From: CAIXSC01 sp046349855
Lineage (GTDB): Bacteria > Planctomycetota > Planctomycetia > Pirellulales > Pirellulaceae
Direction of reading: 5' to 3'
Length of the DNA stretch: 64,000 nucleotides
Assembly (NCBI GenBank): GCA_046349855.1
Contig: JAXMBM010000024.1
Span: 1 to 64,000, forward strand
Part shown: positions 54,801 to 63,307 of the stretch, piece by piece
Layout of the letters: every line of letters begins with the position of its first letter
Position numbering within the stretch: position 1 is the first letter of the stretch
Translations under genes and position numbers: made by a program
Notes under the pieces: model-generated
What the model was told of the DNA's origin: nothing
What the model saw: the letters and a program-made list of their open reading frames with translations, nothing else
Databases searched by the model: none

Positions 54801-57800
54801 GCCGGTCCCGGTGTTGATGTTGAGCAGGTTTCCCGACTCCGCATCGGTCGGACCGTTGGCATCGATCGGTGCGTCTTCGACATCCAGCGAGAACGCGTAC
54901 AGCCGGCCATCGGCCCGCATGGCAATGTCGCCCACGTCAAAGCCATAGAAGCCGTTCGGGGTCGCGTTGCCGTTGACGATCGTCTGCAATTGGCCGGTAA
55001 ACGGATTGAACGTGGCCAGCGTCGACTGATCGATTCCGACGCCAAAATTGTTGTCGTAGCTGAGGAACAGCTGCACATCGCCCAAGTTGTAGGGAATGGC
55101 GCTGGAGTTGTTCAGCAGGTCGGGGGTGAGCGGCGTCTGGAACGTGCCGTTCGGCGCCGCGTTGATGTGATCTTCGGCCACCCGAACCACGGAGTTATTC
55201 GGTTCGAGCCGCAGCAGCGGATTGGCGGGCAGACGATTCACGAACTGGGCCAGCTGTTCAGGCACCCGAGCCTTGGAGGAGATCGCCACGAAATAGGTCC
55301 CGGTCGGCAGGTTGACCGAGCCGGCGAACGGATCGAGCGCTCCCACGCTCCCCCGCGCCAGATCCGAGACATTGGCACCGCCCAAGGGCTGGGCCTGATC
55401 CTCGGACACGTTCGAGTTGGTGCTGGCATATACCAGCCGGCCGTCGGCACGGTAGATCGAGATCATCGTATCGGGACGCGACATGCCGTCCGCGTAATCG
55501 ATGTCGAAGGTCGCCGCGATCACCGCCGCCGTCGCCGACTCCAACTCGGTGTAATTCACATCCAGGCGATACCAGTCGACATCGCTGCCAGGGTTCAGCA
55601 CCGTCTGAGCAATGCTTCCGGCCACGCTGACCGCACCCCGATCCGACGTGAGGAGATTCCCCAGATCCTGTGCGTTCGCCTGGGTATCGTTGTTGCCCTG
55701 CGTCTCGGCTGCCTCGCCCAGTAACGGCGAGTGCGCCGGCTGACCCGACACGGTAATACCGGCCTCGGCAAAGCGAATATCGCTGTACCGCACGGCGGTG
55801 CCGCCCACTTCGTCCAGCTCGCGCAAGCGGATCTGCAGCTGATAAGCGCCTTGCGTCAGGCCGGCTCCCACCAGCGACGAATCGAGCAGTCGGCTCGCCG
55901 GATCCCCTGACTTCAAATTGCTGCTGCGTACTCGCAGATGATAGGTATTGCTGTCCCCCTGACCCGGGAGCATCACCCGGAAGCCAGCATCCCGCGGATT
56001 GGTCGTATAGCGATCCGGCACGCCGAACGGCGCCCCATCGCTGAGTGGGCCCGCCTGGGTTGTGCCGTCGGTGTATAGCAGGGTCGGATTGGCCCCTTCC
56101 GCCGTCGAATTGTCCGACAAGACCAGGATGTTCCCCGTGTCGTCAACCAATTCCAGGACCGTGTCGAGGGCTTGAGCGGTGCGATCGATGTCGAACCACA
56201 CCGGAGTCCCCGGCGTGCCGCGGAAACTGTAGACGTCGATATCGCCCGGATTGGCGAGCGTGCCGTGCACCGTGTAGCCCAGACGCAGGTTTTCGTCCCC
56301 CTGCTTTTCGTAGGCTCCCAGATCTCCCAGGAACTGGGCGTTGGCCGGAGTCCCGTTCCGTCCCGCCGGATTGGAACTCGGCGCTTCATTCTCCGTCACG
56401 ACCGCCACGTTGCGATCGTTGGCATACTGATTGATATCGATACCCGCCCAATCGCCGGCGCTGCTGTCGACCGTCGGGTCACGCGGCACCAGTTCCAGGA
56501 ACGAGGTCATCACGGCACTGGTGGCGGTCGCATCCACGCTCCAGGCAAACGCCGTCGTCACATCCTCCAGCCCATAGGCCTGTCCCAGCACCGGATCGGT
56601 GAACGGCGTCAACGACGTGGTGTCGATGTTCCCGGCGACCGAGTAGGTCGTACCGGCACCTCGAATGACCGTGTCCAGATCGGGGAATTCATCGGCCGCC
56701 CAGCCGTCGTAGGTGGCATTCACCAGTTCGGGACCGGGCTGATAGAAGCCGCCGTGGCTGAAGCCGACGCGTTCACCACTGTCGAGCGTAAAGGCGCGGA
56801 AGTCGGCTTGTCCGGGAGTGCCCGCCGGGTAGAGGAAGTCATCGCTGATTCCCAGCACGTCCTCATCCAGGTAACTGATGAAACGGAGGTTGCCCAGCGC
56901 GCTCGTGCTGCTGAGCCGCAGCGTATTGACCAGCCGCGCCACACCATTGTCGAACCGCGTCTCCACTTCCCAATTGATCGTTCCGTTCGCCCCGGCGAAC
57001 GTACCGCGGCTCACCACCAGATCAGGTGAAACCAGAGTCGGCTGCTGAGTCACCGTGGTCGTGCCGAGATCCACCGCGTTCCCGTTGGACCCGACGTCGA
57101 TGTAATTGTCGAACGCAAAGATGTAATCCTGGTTCTGCAGCAGCTGGGTCACACCTTGAACGGTCACGTCGCTGGAGGAGATCGAACCGCCGGCGCGCGG
57201 TGTTGCCTCGAAGAATCCGGGAACCGTCACCAGCACGTCGTTATTGATCCGCGTGCCGTTGTTGACCTCCGGTCCGGTCGGTAGCAGGCTGCCTCCTCCA
57301 CCGCCGGAGGCATCGCCGTTGTTCGTATCCACCTGGGGCTTGCCGTCCGGTTGCAGCCCCGCGCCCACCGAATCGTCGGTGATCGAGGTCATGACAACGG
57401 GGAAGCCAGGAAGTCCGAGGACCTGGAAGGTTCCTCCGATGCGATCGTCGATTTCCAGCGGTCGGCCGTTGACCTCGAATCCTGCCGTGTCGGGCAACAG
57501 CGCGTCGTCGCCGTTGGCGTCCTGACTCTGCAATTTGACAACCAGGCTCTGCCCCGGATTGCTTTCCAGCCGCACGCCGCCAAAGGTGTGGAAATCGTAG
57601 ACGTAGACCGTGTCGAGCAGGACGTGCACGATGTCGGTGTCGTCCCAGACGCTCTCGGTGGTGACCGTTTCGCCACGCACCACGAGGCCGTTGATGGCGT
57701 TGTCGGCCAGTCGATTAAGGCGGATCAGCGGTCCCTGGTTGTCCAGATAGCCAGGAGTCGCATCCAGCTGTCCGGTGGTGCGCCCATAGTCGGAGAGCAG

Positions 57801-60800
57801 CGTCGAGTTGATGGCATTGACGTTGATGCTCAACGCCGGCCCGCTGTTGTGCTGAAAAATGTTCCCCACGATGACCGGCTGAGCACCGCGGACGAACACC
57901 GAGGCCTCTTCGTTGAACCCGCGTCCAAACCGTCCCGCCGGAGCCTGACCGCCCAGGCCGTTTTCGTTGTATTCGAAGGTCGAATTGGTGATCCGCGCCT
58001 GGGACTGATGGATTTCCACCGGGTTGAACGCGGTGAACGTACCTTCCACTCGCGTCACCCCGCCCGCACCGGCGATCAACACGTTGTCCAGGCTCGCGCT
58101 GCTGTAGGGACCGACGAACAGGCCGGCCCAGTCGCCGCGTCGCGGAGCATTGGCGTTGGTATCGTCAAACGTCGTATTCGACGCGCCGTCATTGCGTGTG
58201 AGGAATGTGCCACCCGCTCCGTAGCGATCGTCCGCCAGCGACGTAAAGACCGCTTCCAGGCCGTCCTGCGCCTCGGCAATCAGCTGGCCTCCCATCCCCG
58301 TGCTGATACTGGCCCCCGCCAACTTGACCATGATCGCCGGATCGATCGCCAGCCGGGCATCCAGTCGCGGCCGCAGGATCGGGCCAGCGACGTCGTTCAG
58401 TACGGCGGCCGCGGTCGTGCCGTTATCGGTATACGTCGTATCGGTGGCGTTGAGCTGCGCCACGAGTGAGTAGGGACCGGTCCCTCCCGGACCGCTGCGG
58501 TACAACCGACGTTGCGTGAACCCCGCAGGGGTGGCCGGCAGATTGGCCAGCCGGATGCGATCACCGTTCTGGATCGAGACGGTCGAGCTGGCATCGGACG
58601 CCAGCCCCTCGTTCCCCGACGCGTCGATGTAGGTCAGTTTGTAGTTATAGTTCCCCTGGACGAAGCTCGCCAAACCGCCACCCACCAGCCGTGTGGTCGT
58701 GGTCAGCGCCAGCGAAGGCTTCAACGTCATCTCGACCGGCCCGCCCGGGGTACCGTCGATGGCGAGGTTCTCGTTCAGCACGTGCACGATGTCGCGATCG
58801 TCGAACCGCGCCGGGACCGTGAGCTTGCGGAGCGTGTTGCCGGCAGGAGTGCGGACGCGCACCAACAGACCGTTGATCGAATTGCTGTTCCCCGCCGCAT
58901 CGACCAGTTGATTGCCGTGGATGTCCGGCCCAACTCGTTCGTAGTCCGACGTAAATGGCACGAACTGGTAGGGAGGCGAGTGGAAATTGTCTTCCTGGAA
59001 ACTGTTCGGACTGGCCGACATGGCCGCGTCGGCGCTGCGGGTGATCGTGTTGAACATCACCGTCGGCCGAGCATCGACCAGATGGATCGGATTGACGATT
59101 TGAGCGACCGAGGCCACCACGACGGTACCACCGCCATAACGGATATCCGCGTTGCTCACATAATTGAGGAAAATCCCGCGGCTCTCGTAATTCAGCCGCG
59201 TCGGATCGGTGGAGTCGACATCGTTGCGGAACGCCACACCACCCCAGTTGCCCGCGACCGGCAGGATGGTATCCGGGTTGTTGTCCTTGCCGATCGTGGC
59301 ATCGTCGTAGGAGGTGAAGTACACGTTCTGGCCCGGCACACCCAGGACCTGCAGCGCCCCGCCACTGCGATCGGTGGTGGGTGAAGTACTGCCGACGTTG
59401 ATCGCCGAACGGCGCATCTTGAAGATCGCGCCGGCATCGACCATCACCGTGACCCCCTTGGGGACATCCAGCGTGGTGCCGTCCGGCAAAGACGACCCCT
59501 GAGCATTGAAGCCGATTTCGTATGCCAGGTTGTCCCCGAGCGTGGTCGCGACGCCGTCGGCGCCATTATTCCCGACCACCCGAACGATCTGCCCCGGCTG
59601 AGCCGCCGCCAGCGCCGCCGTCAAACTGTTGCGCGGGCTGGTCAGTGTACCCGTTCCCCCCGCGGCGGCTGCCTTGTCAACATAGATCGTGTTGGCGGGG
59701 GTCTGAGCGCGGAACCAGAAATTGAACACACCGCCCGGAGTGCCGTCGCCGTCGCCATCCAGCCGTACGCCGGTCGAGTCGACGATCCCGTCCACCGCCC
59801 GCGGCCGGAAGTTCAGTCGCAGGTCGTATTCTCCCTGTGACGTACCACCCAACCCGGTGTCCTCGATCGTCGGGTCGTACGTCATATTCCCCGAGGCACT
59901 CACTCCGACCCAGTACGTCCCGGGCTCGAGTTCCACCTTGAGGAAAGCATCCTTGCTGAAGTAGTCGTCGTTCTGCGCAATCACCTGCCGCTCGGTGCCA
60001 ATCACGATTCCGTTGGAATCCTTGACGTCGACGAGCTGGTAGAGTCGCAGGGCACTGTTGAGCTGGCTGGAATTGAACCGGCGTTCGGCAATCGTTTCGG
60101 CCGAAAACACGCCCGCTTCGCTGAGCGTGAACTGGTAGAGATCGATGTCCTTGCTTTCCGGCCGATACTGCCGCTGCAGATGGACCACGTCGGCCGGCCC
60201 CGGGAACACCGGTTCCGTGGTGTTGTCGAACGCCAGATTCTGCGTATTGAAATCCTGAGAACTGTTGACGTTGGACAGCGGAGTATTGACGGGCGGCAGG
60301 CCGTCCTGCCCCATGATCGTTCCCGGAGGCAGATCGTAGGTATCGCCCAGCCCCAGCACGGAGCCAATCTCGTGCATCGCGCGCTGGAACCACGTGCCGC
60401 CATAGCTGTCGTCCCAACTTTCGATGGCTTCCAGCACCACCGCCTGCCCGACCGCCGTTGCGCCAGAAATACTGTACGGGTAGCCCACTCCCGTGGGAAT
60501 GAACGGATCCACCGCCCGCATATCGCCGGTGACGATCGCCACCCCCTGGTCGGCCGTCTCCACAAACTGGATCCCCGACACCTGGCTCAGGATCTGGAAG
60601 ATCTCCCGCGCTCGCTGCTTCTGATTCTCCGTGATCAGGTTCGACAGGGCATTGCCGGAGGGATCGTAACCATAGAGCGAACGGAAGTTGTAGCGCAGTG
60701 TCGTGATGCCGGCCGTAGAATCGGCCGCATCCGGCACGTGGTTCGCAGCCGATCCGAGATTCGTATCGCGATGCCCCGGCTCGTCGTTGTCCCCCGGGAA

Positions 60801-62801
60801 ATCGAGCGAGTAGACCTGCGGATCGATGGCGGCAGTGTGAATCACTCCCGTGGACGACAACACCCCCAGATTCGTCGCCGTCTCGAAACTCGATCCCTGG
60901 CCGCCCGCCCAGTTGAGCCGCAACACCAGCGGGGTGGCATTGGGCGTCGCAATGTCGATCGCGCCATTGCCCGACACCAACGTGCCCCGCACGATGCTGC
61001 TGGCCGTGGCATGGTTGTTGATCGCATCGAGCAGTTGCTGAGCCGTCGTGCGACTTCCCGGTGAATTGTTCACCACGACGAAGACCCGGTCGCCGAACAC
61101 CGAAACCTGGGGTTGAACGTTGAGCCCCAGGTTGGCTCGGGAAATGGTGACCGCGACCCCGGCACCCGCTTCGCCAGGAGTCACCGCCTGGAACTGCACC
61201 TGCACCGCTCCGCCCGTGTTCAGGTCGGACTGCACTTCCGCTTTGGGACTTGAGTGCTGCGGCGCCAGCGGCGTGGCTTCACTCGTGCCAATCCGCAGGC
61301 GGAACGTCCCCGGACCGGAGGGGAGCGCATCGAGGTTCGAAGCGAATGTCAGGACGGCCTTGTCCAGCACCGGGTCGTACACCACCGACGTCGGCAGGAA
61401 GGTGGTGTCGTCGGTGTTCTCGACCGTATCGCGCGTGAAAATCAGGCGGTAAAAGGCCGGATCGACAACCTTCGGGTTCGGCGTGACTTGCCCCGTCGCC
61501 ACCACCGTGGGATAGAGGTCGTCGTTGTTGAAGTAGACATCAATCTGGTTGCGGCGCTGATTGAGTGCGCCGGTGCCGAGCCGATCGATGGGCTGCGGGA
61601 CGACGGCCAGCACCAGAGCACCAAGATCAAGCTCAAATTCGCGCTGGACGTTACGCCCGTTGTTGAAAGCCTCTCCTGAGGTGTTCTTCAACGCCAGCGA
61701 CGTGTTGCCAAAGATGTCGATGTGATACCGATCGTCGATCAACCGTTCCTTGAAGCGGGCAATCACTTCGCGATCCGATTCGCCGCGGCCAATGAACCCC
61801 GGCGTCAACAGCACATCGTTGGCACCGCCGAGGGCCACCGTGGTATTGGCCACCACCGCCGTCGCCACGTCCGTGGTCGCAACCCCGCCAATGATCGACG
61901 CCCGCACCAGAGGACTCGACAGCGGGCTGTTATTGAGCGCATTGACCAGATCCGAAGCCCGAGTCCGACTCCCGGTGGTCGTGTTGAGCTGCACCGTGAT
62001 CGTCTGGCCGTTCACCGCAATGACCGGCTGCACGCCTGTCCCCAGGTTGGCCTTGGTGAAGACGATCTTCGTGTCGTTCCCCGTCGCCCCCGCCGGCACC
62101 GACGTAAAGCGGAATCGGACCGCGTTGCCCGTATTCAGATCGGTCACCGCCGAGGCGGCATTCGCTCCGGTCAGCGTGAGGGGCGAGTAGTTCACCGCGG
62201 GCGCGGCAATGTTCGTCGAACCCGAACCGCTCGTCACCGCGGCCGAAATCAATGCCGACGCCGCCGCATCCGAATTGATGGCCGTGACCAGATCCTGGGC
62301 CGTCGAGGGACCGCGCGAGTTCAGATTGAGTTCGGCGGAGATCTGAGTGCCGGTAACGGTAATCCGCGGCAGTCCGATCCCGCCAAAGTCGCTCTTCGTG
62401 ATCGCCAGCTGAATCCCGTTCTGCGCCGTGCCAAGCGCGCGAGCGGAAAACGTCAGCTGGACAGCATTGTTGGTATTGAAATCCGAGATGGCGACCGCTG
62501 GGGTGAATGCCCCGTCCAACCCCGCGCGCCAGATCTGAATTCCAGTAACCGTATTGAAATCAATGACTTGGTTCTCATCGAACCGGAAGGTCAAGTCGAG
62601 CGGCGCGACGTCCAGCGTCTCGTTGGGCTGCAACAAGTGACCGTCGTCGGGCAATATCCCCACCAGCTGGGGACCAGCCATCACCCGGCGGTCCTCGAGG
62701 GCCTCTACGTACATCGATTGACTCAGCCGTTCGCGCAGCAGCTGGCGCAATCGAAGTTCCTTCGCCCGGTCCCCACGCTTCGCAGATCGCCGAATAGACA
62801 T
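45885..62801 (-). CDS. Giant (5,638-residue) exported multidomain surface protein
   Basis: A single frame runs from the ATG at 62801 (AGAGG 9 nt upstream) to 45885. Near residue 35 it carries VEALEDRRVMAG, the planctomycete extracellular motif. Three related domains of about 95 residues follow at about 104, 217 and 523 (FNTNNAVQLTF, LNTGNAVRFRF, LNTGGAVQVQF). A matrixin-like region (about 715-870) has HEIGSVLGLGDTYD at 810, where the second zinc His is Ser. Pre-peptidase C-terminal-like domains lie near 890, 2184, 2407 and 4517. Right-handed beta-helix stretches lie near 1600-1700 and 4650-4780. Nine or so repeats of the type DG-ET-F-TVSDG with FEFD occur between 2887 and 5061. A GEVED domain (5263-5425) and two dockerin-like loops (5440-5530) close it. 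It is probably a cell-surface or stalk/adhesion protein. Confidence 0.9.
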   Translation of the reverse strand: MSIRRSAKRGDRAKELRLRQLLRERLSQSMYVEALEDRRVMAGPQLVGILPDDGHLLQPNETLDVAPLDLTFRFDENQVIDFNTVTGIQIWRAGLDGAFTPAVAISDFNTNNAVQLTFSARALGTAQNGIQLAITKSDFGGIGLPRITVTGTQISAELNLNSRGPSTAQDLVTAINSDAAASALISAAVTSGSGSTNIAAPAVNYSPLTLTGANAASAVTDLNTGNAVRFRFTSVPAGATGNDTKIVFTKANLGTGVQPVIAVNGQTITVQLNTTTGSRTRASDLVNALNNSPLSSPLVRASIIGGVATTDVATAVVANTTVALGGANDVLLTPGFIGRGESDREVIARFKERLIDDRYHIDIFGNTSLALKNTSGEAFNNGRNVQREFELDLGALVLAVVPQPIDRLGTGALNQRRNQIDVYFNNDDLYPTVVATGQVTPNPKVVDPAFYRLIFTRDTVENTDDTTFLPTSVVYDPVLDKAVLTFASNLDALPSGPGTFRLRIGTSEATPLAPQHSSPKAEVQSDLNTGGAVQVQFQAVTPGEAGAGVAVTISRANLGLNVQPQVSVFGDRVFVVVNNSPGSRTTAQQLLDAINNHATASSIVRGTLVSGNGAIDIATPNATPLVLRLNWAGGQGSSFETATNLGVLSSTGVIHTAAIDPQVYSLDFPGDNDEPGHRDTNLGSAANHVPDAADSTAGITTLRYNFRSLYGYDPSGNALSNLITENQKQRAREIFQILSQVSGIQFVETADQGVAIVTGDMRAVDPFIPTGVGYPYSISGATAVGQAVVLEAIESWDDSYGGTWFQRAMHEIGSVLGLGDTYDLPPGTIMGQDGLPPVNTPLSNVNSSQDFNTQNLAFDNTTEPVFPGPADVVHLQRQYRPESKDIDLYQFTLSEAGVFSAETIAERRFNSSQLNSALRLYQLVDVKDSNGIVIGTERQVIAQNDDYFSKDAFLKVELEPGTYWVGVSASGNMTYDPTIEDTGLGGTSQGEYDLRLNFRPRAVDGIVDSTGVRLDGDGDGTPGGVFNFWFRAQTPANTIYVDKAAAAGGTGTLTSPRNSLTAALAAAQPGQIVRVVGNNGADGVATTLGDNLAYEIGFNAQGSSLPDGTTLDVPKGVTVMVDAGAIFKMRRSAINVGSTSPTTDRSGGALQVLGVPGQNVYFTSYDDATIGKDNNPDTILPVAGNWGGVAFRNDVDSTDPTRLNYESRGIFLNYVSNADIRYGGGTVVVASVAQIVNPIHLVDARPTVMFNTITRSADAAMSASPNSFQEDNFHSPPYQFVPFTSDYERVGPDIHGNQLVDAAGNSNSINGLLVRVRTPAGNTLRKLTVPARFDDRDIVHVLNENLAIDGTPGGPVEMTLKPSLALTTTTRLVGGGLASFVQGNYNYKLTYIDASGNEGLASDASSTVSIQNGDRIRLANLPATPAGFTQRRLYRSGPGGTGPYSLVAQLNATDTTYTDNGTTAAAVLNDVAGPILRPRLDARLAIDPAIMVKLAGASISTGMGGQLIAEAQDGLEAVFTSLADDRYGAGGTFLTRNDGASNTTFDDTNANAPRRGDWAGLFVGPYSSASLDNVLIAGAGGVTRVEGTFTAFNPVEIHQSQARITNSTFEYNENGLGGQAPAGRFGRGFNEEASVFVRGAQPVIVGNIFQHNSGPALSINVNAINSTLLSDYGRTTGQLDATPGYLDNQGPLIRLNRLADNAINGLVVRGETVTTESVWDDTDIVHVLLDTVYVYDFHTFGGVRLESNPGQSLVVKLQSQDANGDDALLPDTAGFEVNGRPLEIDDRIGGTFQVLGLPGFPVVMTSITDDSVGAGLQPDGKPQVDTNNGDASGGGGGSLLPTGPEVNNGTRINNDVLVTVPGFFEATPRAGGSISSSDVTVQGVTQLLQNQDYIFAFDNYIDVGSNGNAVDLGTTTVTQQPTLVSPDLVVSRGTFAGANGTINWEVETRFDNGVARLVNTLRLSSTSALGNLRFISYLDEDVLGISDDFLYPAGTPGQADFRAFTLDSGERVGFSHGGFYQPGPELVNATYDGWAADEFPDLDTVIRGAGTTYSVAGNIDTTSLTPFTDPVLGQAYGLEDVTTAFAWSVDATATSAVMTSFLELVPRDPTVDSSAGDWAGIDINQYANDRNVAVVTENEAPSSNPAGRNGTPANAQFLGDLGAYEKQGDENLRLGYTVHGTLANPGDIDVYSFRGTPGTPVWFDIDRTAQALDTVLELVDDTGNILVLSDNSTAEGANPTLLYTDGTTQAGPLSDGAPFGVPDRYTTNPRDAGFRVMLPGQGDSNTYHLRVRSSNLKSGDPASRLLDSSLVGAGLTQGAYQLQIRLRELDEVGGTAVRYSDIRFAEAGITVSGQPAHSPLLGEAAETQGNNDTQANAQDLGNLLTSDRGAVSVAGSIAQTVLNPGSDVDWYRLDVNYTELESATAAVIAATFDIDYADGMSRPDTMISIYRADGRLVYASTNSNVSEDQAQPLGGANVSDLARGSVGALDPFAGSVNLPTGTYFVAISSKARVPEQLAQFVNRLPANPLLRLEPNNSVVRVAEDHINAAPNGTFQTPLTPDLLNNSSAIPYNLGDVQLFLSYDNNFGVGIDQSTLATFNPFTGQLQTIVNGNATPNGFYGFDVGDIAMRADGRLYAFSLDVEDAPIDANGPTDAESGNLLNINTGTGAATVIRDDAIDTFIEDPANPGSAIAAGVNGVGVGIQFQAVTFTPSSLYGSERLLAVGNRPDANANNGVPFKRNILYRFSNDVNSGTNLGTALPNPANDRYLGAGTNALEIGRIITGGEVTAVEPTIPNPNPNAVYPNITVFQVPDAATFTINDGFEDHVFEMDAGPEVLQNINETAVNQSPARVVRDGYFFVLDPDTTVTGDESLFQMDTGPVIVVNNASNLVGQTLSVNGAGGATETFEFIANGSKAANPNATAVDISGNLTPTGVAGFIRDAINAGNSGVTAAAVGNRVTMTNDNFAASSTGNIQVVGNRGLASILEAVPGNQLADGQVFRLQFSGGQTFTYEFDNGVGGVGAGNIRVPFFSFQTVDQVAASMQAAIANSGAPVSPPQLVTNLAAGYGRVVVSGQGVTFLSATSPITDMTQRLSPRVFTIPVEENFTATQVGNIVQQVVNQSTRFTASADLGRINFPPPKLVPTAPLLNRIATQAADFQGIPVWVDQGSSFGVATGHFSVPFGAADTATELALQMTAAVNQANIPGVTATQNGASVIINGLLNGSITTPAPFSGGGAGPGGNVTGMASVGGALYVVTDNGGLYRINPDVFTNITEPPFPANRTVPTTYITSSADDLLGIQFSGLAAGPQSVENQRYSNTLFATDRDGRLYAFNTQGVLQPIFVDGQTSVDLGVQNIPGYDGSALGGVQGIAFSTLDRNLWGITPNLPVPSAATPMDVRLGVAPTVGAGITVDSRQTEPGHGINATYDTARLGLLDSNAPCNPTADGNPYPQCGFASYHFGQGRVGNVARTFDFPGGADGTLITEEFSLKGYTAADQPVLYFTYHSDNQDANTPNINYDSFRVFVGGDDGQWVRVQHNDQGTVPAGQLYENTGSWRQARIDLSGFAGQEHLKLRLDFSTAGDMNLGDPNTTGAELWAKPGLDIADGQTFQIDNEIFEFDSGYSLIPPSGAALIDGETFTISDQAGQTTTYELDRDGFLANPTHVRVLVDSRQTAADMARLIYQAVLLNGPANVTPYVNGNRVNLSGATNLVQSLAPGETQLGLVVDGSFGANPTYNRIAINESMTSTQVATAIDAVLEPVFHAQAMIASAGNLYQDGDSFQLNDGQTTINFEFESGYVLTLPASGGLGIQDGDSITVFSATQNRHVTFEFNKTGGVTAGNIAVAITNSSTPLTVATALRQAILTAAPTTPAIGALGIGNPQVISGSRVQLGGVAGTVVEIRSAGITTAGQPGVGGGVQLQVPGALGIRVPATGGPLIRDGETFTVSDGTNTVVFEMDSNGTSLAGRTPVPYSSTLPNGSPANVGQAIADAIAAEVTAGNLVGLAPTVVVGTNPLDVLVDLGSNSTHSVNMTNTILILEGRAGAVVDGESFSLGDGQRTFTFEMNSTGTTLPGNIGINYSTLDDPDAIAANIAAAIQGVGLTGYAPTVQNLGRITLGETTAAVVNTAALVNMQRTGAPGDAVVAINFSPSSTFTASNVAQAVANAINSSTLNVVASVNAESKRRITLNGSPIALQLNGTAVASSVDPPFSFEAPLDIVKQYKNMIHVIGHVVNDAGPLGLADSLTGDVPSDPNFLRQGFNGTERGQNNQFEGIYVDDFIIGFAERGEMVTGTDPNTNFVANPNLSITDVLSGPYQLEVRRSDEYAAASLPTGLFRSVDTNDRQSTGLSLIAQAGSRLVDGQTFGLQSGAAVVTFEYDDASILDGNPARGVTAGHVALRFDPSDPDYVVAAKIRDAINSAEVQAVLSGISAALSDGTDGVVRPGPSTSNRVDVFGAVKLIKSGEPVLESNDTIATATQTGIVGLNSPNYKASGAIGDNPNFPLLKGKDVDLFQVFLNAGETLTIDVDAAEIGSSLNAVLAVFNASGSALAFNDAARGAGELASTDPFLTFTPAIAGTYFIGVSGNNGTPVAAPFSVYDPNIEGSNNTGSTGFYELQLTFGDPARADYKYFNSTGDQNRVRDQGQIVLEGNRISGSATFGIDVTAGTRDATTNQPHQGPVRQLSELNYQQLAPGVVVANNLLVGNIDGGIRLSGDTAFGSPVPFGRVINNTIFGRGGSLITGTSGNDIGIRVESNASPTLLNNIVANAATGISVDATSTTTVVGGSVYQGNGVNTAGVTTEDYPLTLAATDPLFVNAGAGNFYPAKGSVAIDSAVDSLLERAALETVKAPLGIPPSPILAPERDLFGLLRVDDPSTSPAGFGENVFKDRGAIDRSDFTGPSTALVNPRDEIFTGSPPSSTSPTDFNGSEGFVQLPNMTLYDFSIQLNDGVEPADPVNGVGVDDTTVTKDKIILVRDNTLLVEGLDYTFNYDATNNVIHLKPLAGVWDVNRVYVMDLVNRDQFVFSSPSGNDVLEGQTFTVSDGTTTTTFEFDSGFVLQVPTSGVSDGQRFTIRNGINAPVTFEFDRNNSITPGNVRVALSSNATQNDIANAIVTAVRGVPSLGLAPVNSGSGKVWLGGTVNHAVSVTGSSLTLSGQPGAQVAGAVPVPFVPGTTNTTPAVPIMSPDQLAESITQAIQASGLTGVRASHRAFSSNGVANVEVVIRGASAFSGFASTFTAAIKDLAANDLKANLATGETTFTVFLGNGVDYGDAPSPYPTSTANAASHAIVSGFNLGTVVDAEPAGQPSVAGNGDDIVGSPNDEDGVVFAAPVSVAGTVTVTVTATKLGTAVGQFAGYLDAFIDFNRDGDWDDAADRIFASQQLKVGANALTFNVPANASLGASYARFRLSSTGNLGPAGAAADGEVEDYQVVIGGPPWQNATRNADVNNDGHVTPIDSLLVVNFINTYSGVSALPNPPPFVPVGGSAIYPDNPGTGQDLFIDVSGDGFVTPLDALLVINLINSGQGGEGEGIDTSVVDVLPASLDPALLTLQSQTLARQTLGEQPSTATADSPSQSGRAVEFAFNVKPSSQLGGYVDAADAIRGSLLEEFSGEASELDGWLGDLSADIAPAGAAGEDDYFSQLG

Positions 62802-62947
62802 GTATCTCAGCCTCTGGTCCGACACCTATCGAGCGGCCCGTCCAACCCTCGCCCCCGCCACGAAAACGGGAACGCCACGACATGTAAGCTGGGATGAATG
62901 GGCAAATTAGATTATCTGTTGGCGACAAGCCAAACCATCACCGTCGG

Positions 62948-62975
62948 ATTATAATTCCGGTGGAATCCAATGCAA
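62948..62975 (-). promoter_or_regulatory. Consensus-like sigma-70 promoter of the giant gene
   Basis: On the minus strand TTGCAT (62975-62970) and a perfect TATAAT (62953-62948) are 16 bases apart. Transcription would begin near 62941, giving a leader of about 140 nt. A perfect -10 is rare in such GC-rich DNA. Confidence 0.7.
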
Positions 62976-63278
62976 CGAAATTGCTTTTCGACGGTAGTTC
63001 CGTTGCCAACAAGGTTTCCGGCGAGTTATTCGGTGCCGACGACGGCAGTCCGGGGGGGTCGTAGCGGTAGCACCGTAACTCACAGAAAGTGGGCCCTCGG
63101 CACTCCGCGACGTGATTCCTGACCGCGAATCAGCGCCCGTTCGCCCCACCCCCCCACCTTTGGGAGACCGTGCCTAACGCTTCCCACTCGTTCTCCACCT
63201 TGAATCGCGGCCACACTGGGGCCGAAACTCCCCCCCACCGGCTACTCCAGGAACTCATCAAAGAAACTTGAAGTTTTC

Positions 63279-63307
63279 TTGCAATTCGCAGTCGTTGATG
63301 TGATAAT
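63279..63307 (+). promoter_or_regulatory. Sigma-70-like promoter with extended -10
   Basis: TTGCAA (63279-63284), a 17-base spacer and GATAAT (63302-63307) preceded by TGT form a good promoter about 70 bases upstream of the ATG at 63378. Confidence 0.65.

Noticed and set aside
60190..60680. Active matrixin protease in the giant protein
   Set aside because: Two of three zinc-ligand positions are changed, so activity is not claimed.
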